A DNA stretch of 64,000 nucleotides from Aldehydirespirator sp965116865 (GCA_965116865.1 OZ220727.1:3100001-3164000); one strand, 5' to 3'. Positions 43,111 through 50,647 are shown, counted from the first letter of the stretch. Made by a program: numbers and translations. Notes: generated by a model from the sequence alone, not told the origin.

Positions 43111-44762
43111 CCGGCCTCGTCGCGACGGCCCGAGGATCCGGGGGCGCCCTCGGCCCGGCCGGGCGGGTCGGCGCCGACGGCTCCGCCGCACTGGTGGAGG
43201 CCGTGCATCGCAGGGTGATCGACACGATGGCCGAGGGCAGGATGCAGACGGTGGACATCGCGGGCGTCGTGCGCGCCATGGCCCCGCTCACCCCGACGGA
43301 CATGGTCGACGACGTGGCGTCCCGGGTCGCGGCCCGGGTGCATGGCCTGGGTCCCCTGGAGCCGCTGCTTGCCGACGCATCGGTCAGCGAAGTGATGATC
43401 AACGGCCCGGGGCCGGTGTGGATCGAGCGGAGCGGCACGGTGAGCCGCAGCGGGGTGTCGCTGGACCGGGCCGCCCTCGATCTGGTCATCGAGAGGATCG
43501 TGTCGCCTCTGGGCCGCCGAGTCGATCAGCTGGCCCCTTGCGTGGACGGTCGACTGCCCGATGGCTCCCGGGTCCATGTGGCCGTTCCTCCGGTGGCGGT
43601 CGACGGCCCCTACGTGACGATCCGCCGCTTCGTGGTCCTCGACGTGGCGCTGGAGATGTTCGCCGGCCCGCAGGTGGTGGCGCTGCTAGAGGACTTGGTG
43701 GACCGGGGGGCCAATCTCGTGGTGAGTGGCGGCACGGGCGCCGGCAAGACCACCCTGCTCAACGCCTTGGCGGGGCGGGTGGACCGCCATCAGCGGGTCA
43801 TCACCATCGAGGACGCCGCCGAACTGCAGCTGGAGCATCCCCACGTGGTGAGGCTGGAGGCCCGGCCCGAGTCCCGCGAAGGCGGAGGGGCGGTGACGAT
43901 CCGGGACCTGGTGCGCAACGCGCTGCGGATGCGACCCGACCGGCTGGTGGTCGGCGAGGTGCGGGGCCCGGAGGCCCTCGACCTGATGCACGCCCTGAAC
44001 ACGGGCCATGCAGGCTGCCTCTCCACGGTGCACGCCAACAGTCCGGTTGATGCCTTGCGCCGCCTGGTCGCACTGGCCACTGCCGCCGACGAGCGTTTGG
44101 GCGTGGAGGCGGTTCGGGAGCATCTGGCCTCCGCCATCGATGCCGTCGTGCATCTGGGAAGGACTCCCGGCGGTGCCCGGCGGATCGCCGCTGTCGCTGA
44201 AGTGGCCGACCATGACCGGGTGCATCTGCTGGCCGATGATGCCCGGGTCCGCTCGCCCGTAGCCCGCGCTGCCCGCCTGCGGGTGGGCGGTGCCGGGTCT
44301 GCGGAGGCTGGTTCGGTGTTGGGCGGTTCTGGGTCTGTGGAGGCTGGTTCGGTGTTGGGCGGTTCTGGGTCTGTGGAGGCTGGTTCGGTGTTGGGCGGTT
44401 CTGGGTCTGTGGAGGCTGGTTCGGTGTTGGGCGGTTCTGGGTCTGTGGAGGCTGGTTCGGTGTTGGGCGGTTCTGGGTCTGTGGAGGCTGGTTCGGTGTT
44501 GGGCGGTTCTGGGTCTGTGGAGGCTGGTTCGGTGTTGGGCGGTTCTGGGTCTGTGGAGGCTGGTTCGGTGTTGGGCGGTTCCGGGTCTGCGCTCTCGGCG
44601 CTGTGTGCTGATGGCTCCGGGGCCGATGGCGTCGGCTTGCGAGCGGATCGCTGCGAACCTGGACGTGCGGGCCGGCGTGCCGAGAGCTGCGAACCCCCGA
44701 GCGCCGGCCCGCACGCCGATCTAGTCAGGGTGCGGGGGGCTTGTTCGGGAGACGAGGCGTGA
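43107..44762 (+). CDS. tadA: TadA/CpaF secretion ATPase with repetitive C-terminal tail
   Basis: 551 residues from ATG at 43107. It is the hexameric ATPase that powers Flp pilus assembly. The N-terminal domain contains LGPLEPLLADASVSEVMING; Walker A is SGGTGAGKTTLLNAL, the Asp box is TIEDAAELQL, Walker B is PDRLVVGEVRGPEALD, and the His box is GHAGCLSTVHANS. The ATPase ends near residue 395. A non-homologous tail of about 155 residues follows, including eight 12-residue repeats (GSVEAGSVLGGS) produced by a 36-bp DNA array, then a Cys-containing segment. GTGA overlap with tadB at 44759. Confidence 0.94.
   Translation: MTGLVATARGSGGALGPAGRVGADGSAALVEAVHRRVIDTMAEGRMQTVDIAGVVRAMAPLTPTDMVDDVASRVAARVHGLGPLEPLLADASVSEVMINGPGPVWIERSGTVSRSGVSLDRAALDLVIERIVSPLGRRVDQLAPCVDGRLPDGSRVHVAVPPVAVDGPYVTIRRFVVLDVALEMFAGPQVVALLEDLVDRGANLVVSGGTGAGKTTLLNALAGRVDRHQRVITIEDAAELQLEHPHVVRLEARPESREGGGAVTIRDLVRNALRMRPDRLVVGEVRGPEALDLMHALNTGHAGCLSTVHANSPVDALRRLVALATAADERLGVEAVREHLASAIDAVVHLGRTPGGARRIAAVAEVADHDRVHLLADDARVRSPVARAARLRVGGAGSAEAGSVLGGSGSVEAGSVLGGSGSVEAGSVLGGSGSVEAGSVLGGSGSVEAGSVLGGSGSVEAGSVLGGSGSVEAGSVLGGSGSVEAGSVLGGSGSALSALCADGSGADGVGLRADRCEPGRAGRRAESCEPPSAGPHADLVRVRGACSGDEA
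44295..44582 (+). repeat. 36-bp tandem array (8 units) in the tail of tadA
   Basis: Eight in-frame 36-bp units beginning GGGTCTGTGGAGGCTGGTTC; the first differs by one base. They encode GSVEAGSVLGGS. The lower GC and different codon use compared with the flanks indicate recent expansion. Confidence 0.97.
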
Positions 44763-45442
44763 CCGCGGTGCTGGCCGCGGTGCTGCTCTTCGTTGCGTTG
44801 GTGCCCGGCATGCCGGCGGCGGGACCCAGAGGTCGCATGCAGGCCGGCGCGCGGCTGCCACCGGCCTGCTCGACCTGGCTGAAGAACACGGCGCGACGGT
44901 GGAGAGGCCGGTCCGAGCAGGCCGGTGCCGTGCCGCAGGCACTCGAGCTGGCCGCTCGTGCGCTGCGGTCCGGCGCCTCCGTGCTGACCGCCCTCGACAG
45001 CGTGGCCGCGGAACTCCCCGAGTCCGGCCTGCGTCGCGTGGTGAGCAGGGTCCGCGGCGGCTTGAGCCTGTCGGCTGCCCTCGACGACTGGGTCGCCGAC
45101 GCATCCGACCGCCGGGCGGCGGCGGCTCTGCTGGTGCTGGGACACACCACGGGCGCGGCCATGGCCGCCAGCCTCGACCGGGCGGCTGCGTCGCTGCGCC
45201 AGCGTCAGGCGCTCGACGACGAGATCCGGGCACTGACTTCGCAGACGCGGACCTCCGGGATGGTCGTCGCAGGCGCTCCGGCCGGGTTCGCGGCCATCGT
45301 CACGCTGATCGACACAGATGCGATGATAGGGCTGCTGGCCACCCCGGCGGGGCTCGTGTCGCTGGTAGCCGGGCTGGCCTTGGAAGCCTTGGGCCTGTGG
45401 TGGATGGCCCGGCTGAGCCGGGGTGTGGGCCAATGGTTGTGA
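44759..45442 (+). CDS. tadB: TadB-like type II secretion system F domain membrane protein
   Basis: 227 residues from GTG at 44759 (overlaps tadA by 4 nt). Inner-membrane platform protein of the Flp pilus. One N-terminal membrane segment (VLAAVLLFVALVPGM), a cytoplasmic helical T2SSF domain (ALELAARALRSGASVLTALD, GGLSLSAALDDWV, LLVLGHTTGAAMAASLDRAA), and two C-terminal membrane segments (MVVAGAPAGFAAIVTLI, LVSLVAGLALEALGLWW). It is followed without gap by tadC. Confidence 0.88.
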   Translation: MTAVLAAVLLFVALVPGMPAAGPRGRMQAGARLPPACSTWLKNTARRWRGRSEQAGAVPQALELAARALRSGASVLTALDSVAAELPESGLRRVVSRVRGGLSLSAALDDWVADASDRRAAAALLVLGHTTGAAMAASLDRAAASLRQRQALDDEIRALTSQTRTSGMVVAGAPAGFAAIVTLIDTDAMIGLLATPAGLVSLVAGLALEALGLWWMARLSRGVGQWL

Positions 45443-46215
45443 GCCTCGCGTCGGCGGTCGTCGCGGGCCTGCTGGTGCTTGCGCTGTTCGACACCACAGC
45501 CGCGACGGGCCGTGCCGCTCGTCGCCGCCTCCGCGGCGCGGCCCGTCCCGCCGGCCTCGACCGGACCGGCGCCCTGTCAGCACTGGGCCGGCGACTGTCG
45601 GGTGGCGCGGTCGAGCAGGAGGACGAGGCGCTGGTCGGGGCGTCGGCCCTCGTCATAGCGGCCGTTGCCGTGGCTTCCGGTCCGGCCGCCGGCCTGGTCG
45701 CACTCGCAGTGGTCGTGGGCGCGGTCGTCGCACGGCGCCGATCCCGCCTGCGGCGGCGGACGCTGCAGGTCGAGCATCGTCTGCCCGAAGTGATCGACCT
45801 GCTCGGACTGGTCGTCGGGACGGGCAGGCCCACGGTGATGGCCCTGGCCGACATCAGCCACCGAGTGCCGGAGCCGTTCCAGTCGGAGTTGCATGCCGTG
45901 GTGCGGCGCACCGCGGCGGGTGAGCCCTTCGTCGACTCGATGCGAAGGCTGCGCGACAGTCTGGGACCCAGCGTCTCGTCGGTCGTGCATGCGGTGACCG
46001 CGGCCGAGATCGACGGGACGCCGCTGCGGCCCGCACTGCAGCGCGCCGCCGACGAGGCTCACCGCCGGCGTCGGGTCCGGGCGCAGGAGGCCGCCAGGCG
46101 GGTTCCGGTGCTGATGCTGTTCCCGCTCGTGTTCTGCGTGCTGCCCGCCTTCTGTCTGCTCACTGTCGTCCCGCTGCTGCTGAAGACCGTGTCCGACCTG
46201 GGTCTTCGGGCCTGA
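45433..46215 (+). CDS. tadC: TadC-like type II secretion system F domain membrane protein
   Basis: 260 residues from ATG at 45433 (10-nt overlap with tadB; GTG at 45439 would give the 4-nt overlap seen elsewhere and is equally plausible). Second platform protein, paralogous to TadB. Membrane segments near the N-terminus (VVAGLLVLALFD, LVIAAVAVASGPAAGLVALA), the T2SSF domain (EVIDLLGLVVGTGRPTVMAL, GEPFVDSMRRLRDSLG) and C-terminal LMLFPLVFCVLPAFCLLTVV. The next gene follows after 11 bp. Confidence 0.88.
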   Translation: MVVSLASAVVAGLLVLALFDTTAATGRAARRRLRGAARPAGLDRTGALSALGRRLSGGAVEQEDEALVGASALVIAAVAVASGPAAGLVALAVVVGAVVARRRSRLRRRTLQVEHRLPEVIDLLGLVVGTGRPTVMALADISHRVPEPFQSELHAVVRRTAAGEPFVDSMRRLRDSLGPSVSSVVHAVTAAEIDGTPLRPALQRAADEAHRRRRVRAQEAARRVPVLMLFPLVFCVLPAFCLLTVVPLLLKTVSDLGLRA

Positions 46216-46217
46216 AA

Positions 46218-46325
46218 GGAGTAACCATGTTCCTACGCATAGGCAACGCGCTGCGACGGCTTCTTCGAGCATTCCGTCGACGGCTTCGCGGAGTAACCAT
46301 GTTCCTACGCATAGGCAACGCGCTG
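46218..46325 (+). repeat. 72-bp duplication of the flp ribosome-binding site and start
   Basis: GGAGTAACCATGTTCCTACG and the following 16 bp (ending GGCAACGCGCTG) occur at 46218 and 46290, exactly 72 bp apart. Both copies carry a ribosome-binding site and an ATG in the same frame, giving flp two equivalent starts. Confidence 0.93.
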
Positions 46326-46511
46326 CTGGTCTGCGGCCATTGTGTCCGGCGCCGTCTGGACGAGCGCGGCCAAACGACAGCCGAGTACGCGCTGGTGATC
46401 GTCGGCGCGGCCGCAGTGGGCGTGCTGTTGCTGACCTGGGCGACCGGCTCGGGCAAGATCGGCTGGCTGCTCGACAAGATGGTGGACACGATCGCGAACA
46501 TGGTCTCGTGA
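46227..46511 (+). CDS. flp: Flp/Fap-type major pilin (two alternative starts)
   Basis: Pilin subunit of the Tad system. From ATG 46227 it has 94 residues; from the duplicated ATG 46299 it has 70, the usual pilin length. Both starts have the same GGAGTAACC site, and the first adds a basic leader from the 72-bp duplication. The prepilin processing site is ERGQTTAEYALVIVGAAA (cleavage after Gly, Glu at +5 and adjacent Tyr), followed by a single hydrophobic helix and a short C-terminus. The stop overlaps the GTG of tadE (46508-46511). No prepilin peptidase gene in the window. Confidence 0.9.
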   Translation: MFLRIGNALRRLLRAFRRRLRGVTMFLRIGNALLVCGHCVRRRLDERGQTTAEYALVIVGAAAVGVLLLTWATGSGKIGWLLDKMVDTIANMVS

Positions 46512-47251
46512 CTGTGACCGCCAGCCTGGGCGTGCAGCGCGGGTCGGGTGTGCCGCGACGCTCGCGCCGGTCGGGTGTGCCGCGACGCTCGCGCCGGTCG
46601 GGCCTTGTCGATGGCCTCGACCATCCGGGTGTGCAGCGCGGGTCGGGTGTGCCGCGACGCTCGCGCCGGTCGGGCCTTGTCGATGGCCTCGACCATCCGG
46701 GTGTGCAGCGCGGGTCGGGTGTGCCGCGACGCTCGCGCGGGTCGGGCCTTGTCGATGGCCTCGACCATCCGGGTGTGCAGCGCGGGTCGGGTGTGTCGCG
46801 ACGCTCGCGCCGGTCGGGACAGCGGAGAGCGGAGTGTCGGAGATCGTCTCCTGCACGCCGGTCGGGTGTGCCGGCACGCTCGCGCCAATCGGGACAGGCG
46901 ACGGTGGAGTTCGCGCTGCTGATGCCGTTCTTCGCGCTGATGCTGCTGGCCGTCGTGCAGGTCGGCCTGCTCGTGCGGACTCGGGTGCTGGTCACGCACG
47001 CGGCACGGGAGGCGGTGCGCTCCGCGGCGGTCGGCATGGGTGACGGCGAGGTGCGCTCCGCCGCGCTGGCCGCGTCCGACCTCGACCCGGAGCGGTTGAC
47101 GGCGTCGGTGCATCGTGTCGGCGGCAGGGTGACAGTGGAGTTGCGCTACGCCGACCCCACCGACGTTCCGTTGGTGGGACCGCTGGTCTCCGACGCGGTT
47201 TTCGAGGCTCGCGCCACCATGCGCCTCGAGCAGGGTCCGAGCGGCCCGTGA
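46508..47251 (+). CDS. tadE: TadE-like pilus assembly protein with repetitive N-terminal extension
   Basis: 247 residues from GTG at 46508. The TadE domain starts only at about residue 133 (QATVEFALLMPFFALMLLAV), a single N-terminal membrane helix followed by an extracytoplasmic part (TRVLVTHAAREAVRSAAVG, VTVELRYADPTDVPL). The first 130 residues are basic and repetitive (RGSGVPRRSRRSGLVDGLDH and variants), produced by a 72-bp DNA array. Normal TadE proteins begin 10-25 residues before the helix, so the extension is an insertion that kept the coupled start. The stop overlaps a GTG (47248) that opens a further repeat-made frame. Confidence 0.85.
   Translation: MTVTASLGVQRGSGVPRRSRRSGVPRRSRRSGLVDGLDHPGVQRGSGVPRRSRRSGLVDGLDHPGVQRGSGVPRRSRGSGLVDGLDHPGVQRGSGVSRRSRRSGQRRAECRRSSPARRSGVPARSRQSGQATVEFALLMPFFALMLLAVVQVGLLVRTRVLVTHAAREAVRSAAVGMGDGEVRSAALAASDLDPERLTASVHRVGGRVTVELRYADPTDVPLVGPLVSDAVFEARATMRLEQGPSGP
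46532..46819 (+). repeat. 72-bp tandem array in the 5' part of tadE
   Basis: Units start at 46532, 46631, 46703 and 46775 (GTGCAGCGCGGGTCGGGTGT); the first contains an additional 27-bp internal duplication, giving 99 bp, and the others are spaced 72 bp apart. All multiples of three, so the frame is kept. Confidence 0.93.
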
Positions 47252-47990
47252 GCGCAGCCTCGGCGGTGACGGGACAGCGCCATCAAGGATTACGAAGTGG
47301 AGGTCGGTCCGAGCGGTCTGTGAGCGCGGCCTCGGCGGTGACGGGACAGCGCCATCAAGGATTACGAAGTGGAGGTCGGTCCGAGCGGTCTGTGAGCGCG
47401 GCCTCGGCGGTGATGGGACAGCGCCATCAAGGATTACGAAGTGGAGGTCGGTCCGAGCGGTCTGTGAGCGCGGCCTCGGCGGTGATGGGACAGCGCCATC
47501 AAGGATTATGAAGTGGAGGTCGGTCCGAGCGGTCTGTGAGCGCGGCCTCGGCGGTGATGGGACAGCGCCATCAAGGATTATGAAGTGGAGGTCGGTCCGA
47601 GCGGTCTGTGAGCGCGGCCTCGGCGGTGATGGGACAGCGCCATCAAGGATTATGAAGTGGAGGTCGGTCCGAGCGGTCTGTGAGCGCGGCCTCGGCGGTG
47701 ATGGGACAGCGCCATCAAGGATTATGAAGTGGAGGTCGGTCCGAGCGGTCTGTGAGCGCGGCCTCGGCGGTGATGGGACAGCGCCATCAAGGATTATGAA
47801 GTGGAGGTCGGTCCGAGCGGTCTGTGAGCGCGGCCTCGGCGGTGATGGGACAGCGCCATCAAGGATTATGAAGTGGAGGTCGGTCCGAGCGGTCTGTGAG
47901 CGCGGCCTCGGCGGTGATGGGACAGCGCCATCAAGGATTATGAAGTGGAGGTCGGTCCGAGCGGTCTGTGAGCGCGGCCTCGGCGGTGAC
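47249..47990 (+). repeat. 72-bp tandem array (about 10 units) after tadE, carrying relay ORFs
   Basis: The tadE stop region (TCCGAGCGGCCCGTGAGCGC) is reiterated: TGA positions fall at 47249, 47321, 47393 and so on every 72 bp to 47969. From GTG 47248 (GTGA overlap with tadE) one frame runs 87 codons to TGA 47511. That stop overlaps ATG 47508, which opens a 206-codon frame of 24-residue repeats (MKWRSVRAVCERGLGGDG...) to 48128. Early units read GGATTACGAAG and later ones GGATTATGAAG, a change that creates both the stop and the ATG. In other actinobacteria a second TadE/TadF-like gene usually occupies this position. The STAS gene starts inside the second frame. Confidence 0.95.
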
Positions 47991-48052
47991 GGTGATGCGC
48001 TGCGAGTCGAGCGTGGCGGCGTCGATTCGGGCAGGCGGTACCGTCTTGGTCT

Positions 48053-48424
48053 GTGTCTGTCACGATCGGGCGCATCGAGAGGCCGCCGTGGACTGTTCTC
48101 AGCGTCGGCGGCGACCTCGACGTGGTAGGCGCCCCGGACATGCGCCAGGCTGTGGTGGCGGCCGTGGCCGAGGGTTCCCGCCTCTTGGTTCTCGACTTGT
48201 CGGGATTGGACTTCGTCGACTCGTTCGGCCTGGGAGCGGTGGTAGGCGCGCTCAAGCGAGTGCGCCAGCGAGGCGGCGAGCTGGCTCTGGTGTGCCCGTC
48301 CTCGCGCATCCGCAGGGTGTTCGAGATCTGCGATCTGGACAAGATCCTTGCGCTGCACGACTCGATCGCCGTGTTGCCCGATGCCGGGGGCTCAGGCCGC
48401 GGCCTGCGGGGATCCTCACGATGA
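48053..48424 (+). CDS. STAS-domain anti-anti-sigma factor
   Basis: 123 residues from GTG at 48053. It is a SpoIIAA/RsbV-like protein that, when unphosphorylated, binds an anti-sigma kinase. It shows VLSVGGDLDVVGAPDMRQAV and the phosphorylation motif LVLDLSGLDFVDSFGLGAVV (the Ser after Asp is the predicted site). The C-terminal 15 residues are Gly/Ser/Arg-rich. The start lies within the repeat-derived frame that precedes it. Its stop overlaps the ATG of a 22-codon mini-ORF (ATGA at 48421-48424), which in turn overlaps the RsbW-like gene. Confidence 0.9.
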   Translation: MSVTIGRIERPPWTVLSVGGDLDVVGAPDMRQAVVAAVAEGSRLLVLDLSGLDFVDSFGLGAVVGALKRVRQRGGELALVCPSSRIRRVFEICDLDKILALHDSIAVLPDAGGSGRGLRGSSR

Positions 48425-48489
48425 GCCGAGCGTCGATGCCGCGGCTTGCGAGGGTCGCCGCCATGCACCGAGCCCGACGGTGGCCATGA
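48421..48489 (+). CDS. 22-codon relay mini-ORF between STAS and RsbW-like genes
   Basis: ATG at 48421 overlaps the STAS stop; its own TGA (48487-48489) overlaps the ATG of the next gene at 48486. It encodes a basic peptide (MSRASMPRLARVAAMHRARR plus two residues). The double 4-nt overlap suggests that it passes ribosomes from one gene to the other; the peptide itself may have no function. Confidence 0.5.
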   Translation: MSRASMPRLARVAAMHRARRWP

Positions 48490-48911
48490 ACGGCACGGTC
48501 GAGATCGAGATCCCGGTCCGGGCAGACTATGTGTCTCTGGTACGGCTGGTTGTGGCGGCGGCGGCCGAGCTGGCGCCGAGTCTCGATCCGTCGCGCATCG
48601 ACGACCTCCGGGTGGCGGTGTCGGAGGCGACCACCAACGCCATACAGGCCCACATCCGCTCCGGCGCCGCCCGCTCCGTGAGGATCTGTTGCTGCTGCTC
48701 CGACCGGGGCGTGGTGGTGACCGTGCGCGACGAGGGTCCCGGCTTCGACGTGGAGGCGCTGCCGGAGATGCCGCCCCCCGAGTCGGAGGCCCGGCTCGGC
48801 CGGGAGTCCGGCATGGGCATTTCCATCATGCGGGCCTTGGCCGACGCCGCGGACTTCGACTCCGGACCGGAGGGCACCGCGGTGCGTCTCACCTTCATGC
48901 ACCAGCGCTGA
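48486..48911 (+). CDS. RsbW/SpoIIAB-like anti-sigma factor (serine kinase, HATPase)
   Basis: 141 residues from ATG at 48486. GHKL ATPase: N box RVAVSEATTNAIQAHI, G1 box VRDEGPGFD, G2 box GRESGMGISIMRALAD. It should hold a sigma factor and phosphorylate the STAS protein upstream. The ATGA overlap with the relay mini-ORF couples the pair. No sigma factor gene is adjacent, so the target is elsewhere. Its last ten codons and stop are repeated in the 72-bp array that follows. Confidence 0.9.
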   Translation: MNGTVEIEIPVRADYVSLVRLVVAAAAELAPSLDPSRIDDLRVAVSEATTNAIQAHIRSGAARSVRICCCCSDRGVVVTVRDEGPGFDVEALPEMPPPESEARLGRESGMGISIMRALADAADFDSGPEGTAVRLTFMHQR

Positions 48912-49416
48912 TTTTCGTGTCGGTGGCGTCTCCGGGGACTGGCAGTCCCGGCGGTGCGTCTCACTTTTGTGCGTCGGCGCTGATTTTCGTGTCGGTGGCG
49001 TCTCCGGGGACTGGCAGTCCCGGCGGTGCGTCTCACTTTTGTGCGTCGGCGCTGATTTTCGTGTCGGTGGCGTCTCCGGGGACTGGCAGTCCCGGCGGTG
49101 CGTCTCACTTTTGTGCGTCGGCGCTGATTTTCGTGTCGGTGGCGTCTCCGGGGACTGGCAGTCCCGGCGGTGCGTCTCACTTTTGTGCGTCGGCGCTGAT
49201 TTTCGTGTCGGTGGCGTCTCCGGGGACTGGCAGTCCCGGCGGTGCGTCTCACTTTTGTGCGTCGGCGCTGATTTTCGTGTCGGTGGCGTCTCCGGGGACT
49301 GGCAGTCCCGGCGGTGCGTCTCACTTTTGTGCGTCGGCGCTGATTTTCGTGTCGGTGGCGTCTCCGGGGACTGGCAGTCCCGGCGGTGCGTCTCACTTTT
49401 GTGCGTCGGCGCTGAC
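48881..49416. repeat. 72-bp tandem array (8 starts) between convergent rsbW-like and mnhG genes
   Basis: GGTGCGTCTCAC recurs at 48881, 48953, 49025, 49097, 49169, 49241, 49313 and 49385. The first copy is the genuine end of the RsbW-like gene (VRLTFMHQR stop); later ones read VRLTFVRRR stop. Each unit contains GGGACT-GGC-AGTCCC, a 6-bp hairpin, so the region between the two converging genes carries seven identical hairpins and could act as a bidirectional terminator. The mnhG stop is placed at the end of the array. Confidence 0.95.
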
Positions 49417-49785
49417 TCACCTTTGTGCATCAGCGGAACATGCGTCAGTGGATGCGTCGGCGGACGCTGTGCCGCGCTCGTCGGCGTCCAAGTCGTCGAC
49501 AGCCAGGTGGTCGATGCTGCCGGTGCGGTGGACCGCCCTCAGCAGCAGGTGCGCGACGACGGGCAGCGTGACGATCATCGCGCCTGCTGCGATGGCCAGG
49601 TAGGCGAACCCGCGCCACCCGAGCAGGGGAGCGGCCCCTGCCGACATCAGAAGCAGGGCCACCGGGCTGACCTTGCCGGCGGCATGGATCCGCGCGAACG
49701 GCGTCGAGAACCGGATCAGCCCGACCCCGGCCAGCACCGCGATCGCCGCACCGGCGACCATCACTGCCTCGGCTGCGAGCCTCAT
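49417..49785 (-). CDS. mnhG: Na+/H+ antiporter subunit G
   Basis: 122 residues from ATG at 49785. Small membrane subunit of the Mrp/Mnh complex with three hydrophobic segments (VMVAGAAIAVLAGVGLIRF, VALLLMSAGAAPLLGWRGFA, AAGAMIVTLPVVAHLLLRA) and the family motif RFSTPFARIHAAGKVSP. The tail (about residues 100-122) is acidic and Ala/Asp/Ser-rich and close to the 72-bp array. ATGA overlap with mnhF. Last gene of the mnh operon. Confidence 0.9.
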   Translation of the reverse strand: MRLAAEAVMVAGAAIAVLAGVGLIRFSTPFARIHAAGKVSPVALLLMSAGAAPLLGWRGFAYLAIAAGAMIVTLPVVAHLLLRAVHRTGSIDHLAVDDLDADERGTASADASTDACSADAQR

Positions 49786-50057
49786 GGCGTGGTCCCGTCG
49801 TTCGTGTCGCCCGCGTCGCGTTCCAAGAACCGGCTGGCCGCGAAGGTGCCCGCCAGCCCGACCAAGGCGATCACGGTGATGATAGCGAGGAGGGTGTGGC
49901 TGTTGCGGTTGGTTGCGTCGATGACGATGCCGCCGGCGAGCGAGACCAAGGCAACCTCCAGCGCGATCACCCGGTCGGCCAGGCTCGGGCCGCGCAGAAT
50001 CCGGTAGACCGCGCAGATTCCGGCGGCCATGAAGCCGGCGGCGGCCAATGTCGTCAC
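49782..50057 (-). CDS. mnhF: Na+/H+ antiporter subunit F
   Basis: 91 residues from GTG at 50057, which overlaps the mnhE stop by 4 nt. Three membrane helices; the conserved MrpF segment is RILRGPSLADRVIALEV, followed by IVIDATNRNSHTLLAIITVI. C-terminus short and acidic (ERDAGDTNDGTTP). Part of the membrane-embedded complex that exchanges cytoplasmic Na+ for H+. Confidence 0.92.
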   Translation of the reverse strand: MTTLAAAGFMAAGICAVYRILRGPSLADRVIALEVALVSLAGGIVIDATNRNSHTLLAIITVIALVGLAGTFAASRFLERDAGDTNDGTTP

Positions 50058-50647
50058 GGCGCGTCCGTGGGTCTGGGGGTCGCGGGAGCACTGTCGCCGC
50101 CGTCGCCGCGGTCTTGTGGCGGTCGGTCCGCCGTCACGGCGCCCAGCGGGCTGGAGGTCGGCAGGGCTTCACATGCCAGAGCGGCGAGCTGTCGGGCGTG
50201 GGCCGCCGTCTCTGCGCTCAGGCGACCGTGGAGCAGATGGATGTAGTAACGGCCCGAGGATCGGTCGACGTCGACGACTGCTGTGCCGGGACTCAGGGTG
50301 ATCGACGCCGAGAGCATCAGTATGTGCTCGCTGCCGGTGGCCGGCAGGTCGACGGCGAGTATCACCTCCTCCGTTCCGTCGTTGGGTGTGACGATCTCGA
50401 CCGCCACGTTGATCGTCGAGCGGACGAGGTCGATCAAAACCAGCCAGGCGAACCGCAGCAGTGGCCGGAAGCGGATCACATGCCGGGCTGTCGGTCCCCG
50501 GTCGGTTGCCAGCACTACCGTTGCGAGGGCCAGGCCGGAGGCCAGGTTGGCGATCGACACCGACCCCCACAGGCCGCACCAGACTGCCACCAGTCCGGCG
50601 GTGGTCACTGCCCGCCGCGGCGTTCCAGGATACCGCCGGCCGCTCAC
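50054..50647 (-). CDS. mnhE: Na+/H+ antiporter subunit E
   Basis: 197 residues from GTG at 50647 (GTGA overlap with mnhD). MrpE family: N-terminal membrane helices (TTAGLVAVWCGLWGSVSIAN), LLRFAWLVLIDLVRSTINVA, and the characteristic cytoplasmic domain with ILMLSASITLSPGTAVVDVD and YYIHLLHGR. The C-terminal 35 residues are Pro/Asp-rich and not conserved. Assembly subunit of the antiporter. Confidence 0.92.
   Translation of the reverse strand: MSGRRYPGTPRRAVTTAGLVAVWCGLWGSVSIANLASGLALATVVLATDRGPTARHVIRFRPLLRFAWLVLIDLVRSTINVAVEIVTPNDGTEEVILAVDLPATGSEHILMLSASITLSPGTAVVDVDRSSGRYYIHLLHGRLSAETAAHARQLAALACEALPTSSPLGAVTADRPPQDRGDGGDSAPATPRPTDAP

Noticed and set aside
47249..47990. CRISPR-like array (regular 72-bp repeats)
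   Set aside because: There are no unique spacers: whole units repeat head to tail with only point differences, and no cas genes are near. The same holds for the arrays at 15289, 48881, 52512 and 56145.
47248..48128. Genuine repeat-rich surface proteins encoded by the 72-bp array
   Set aside because: Neither frame has a signal peptide or membrane segment, and the units are clearly copied from the tadE end, so they are treated as array-derived relay ORFs.
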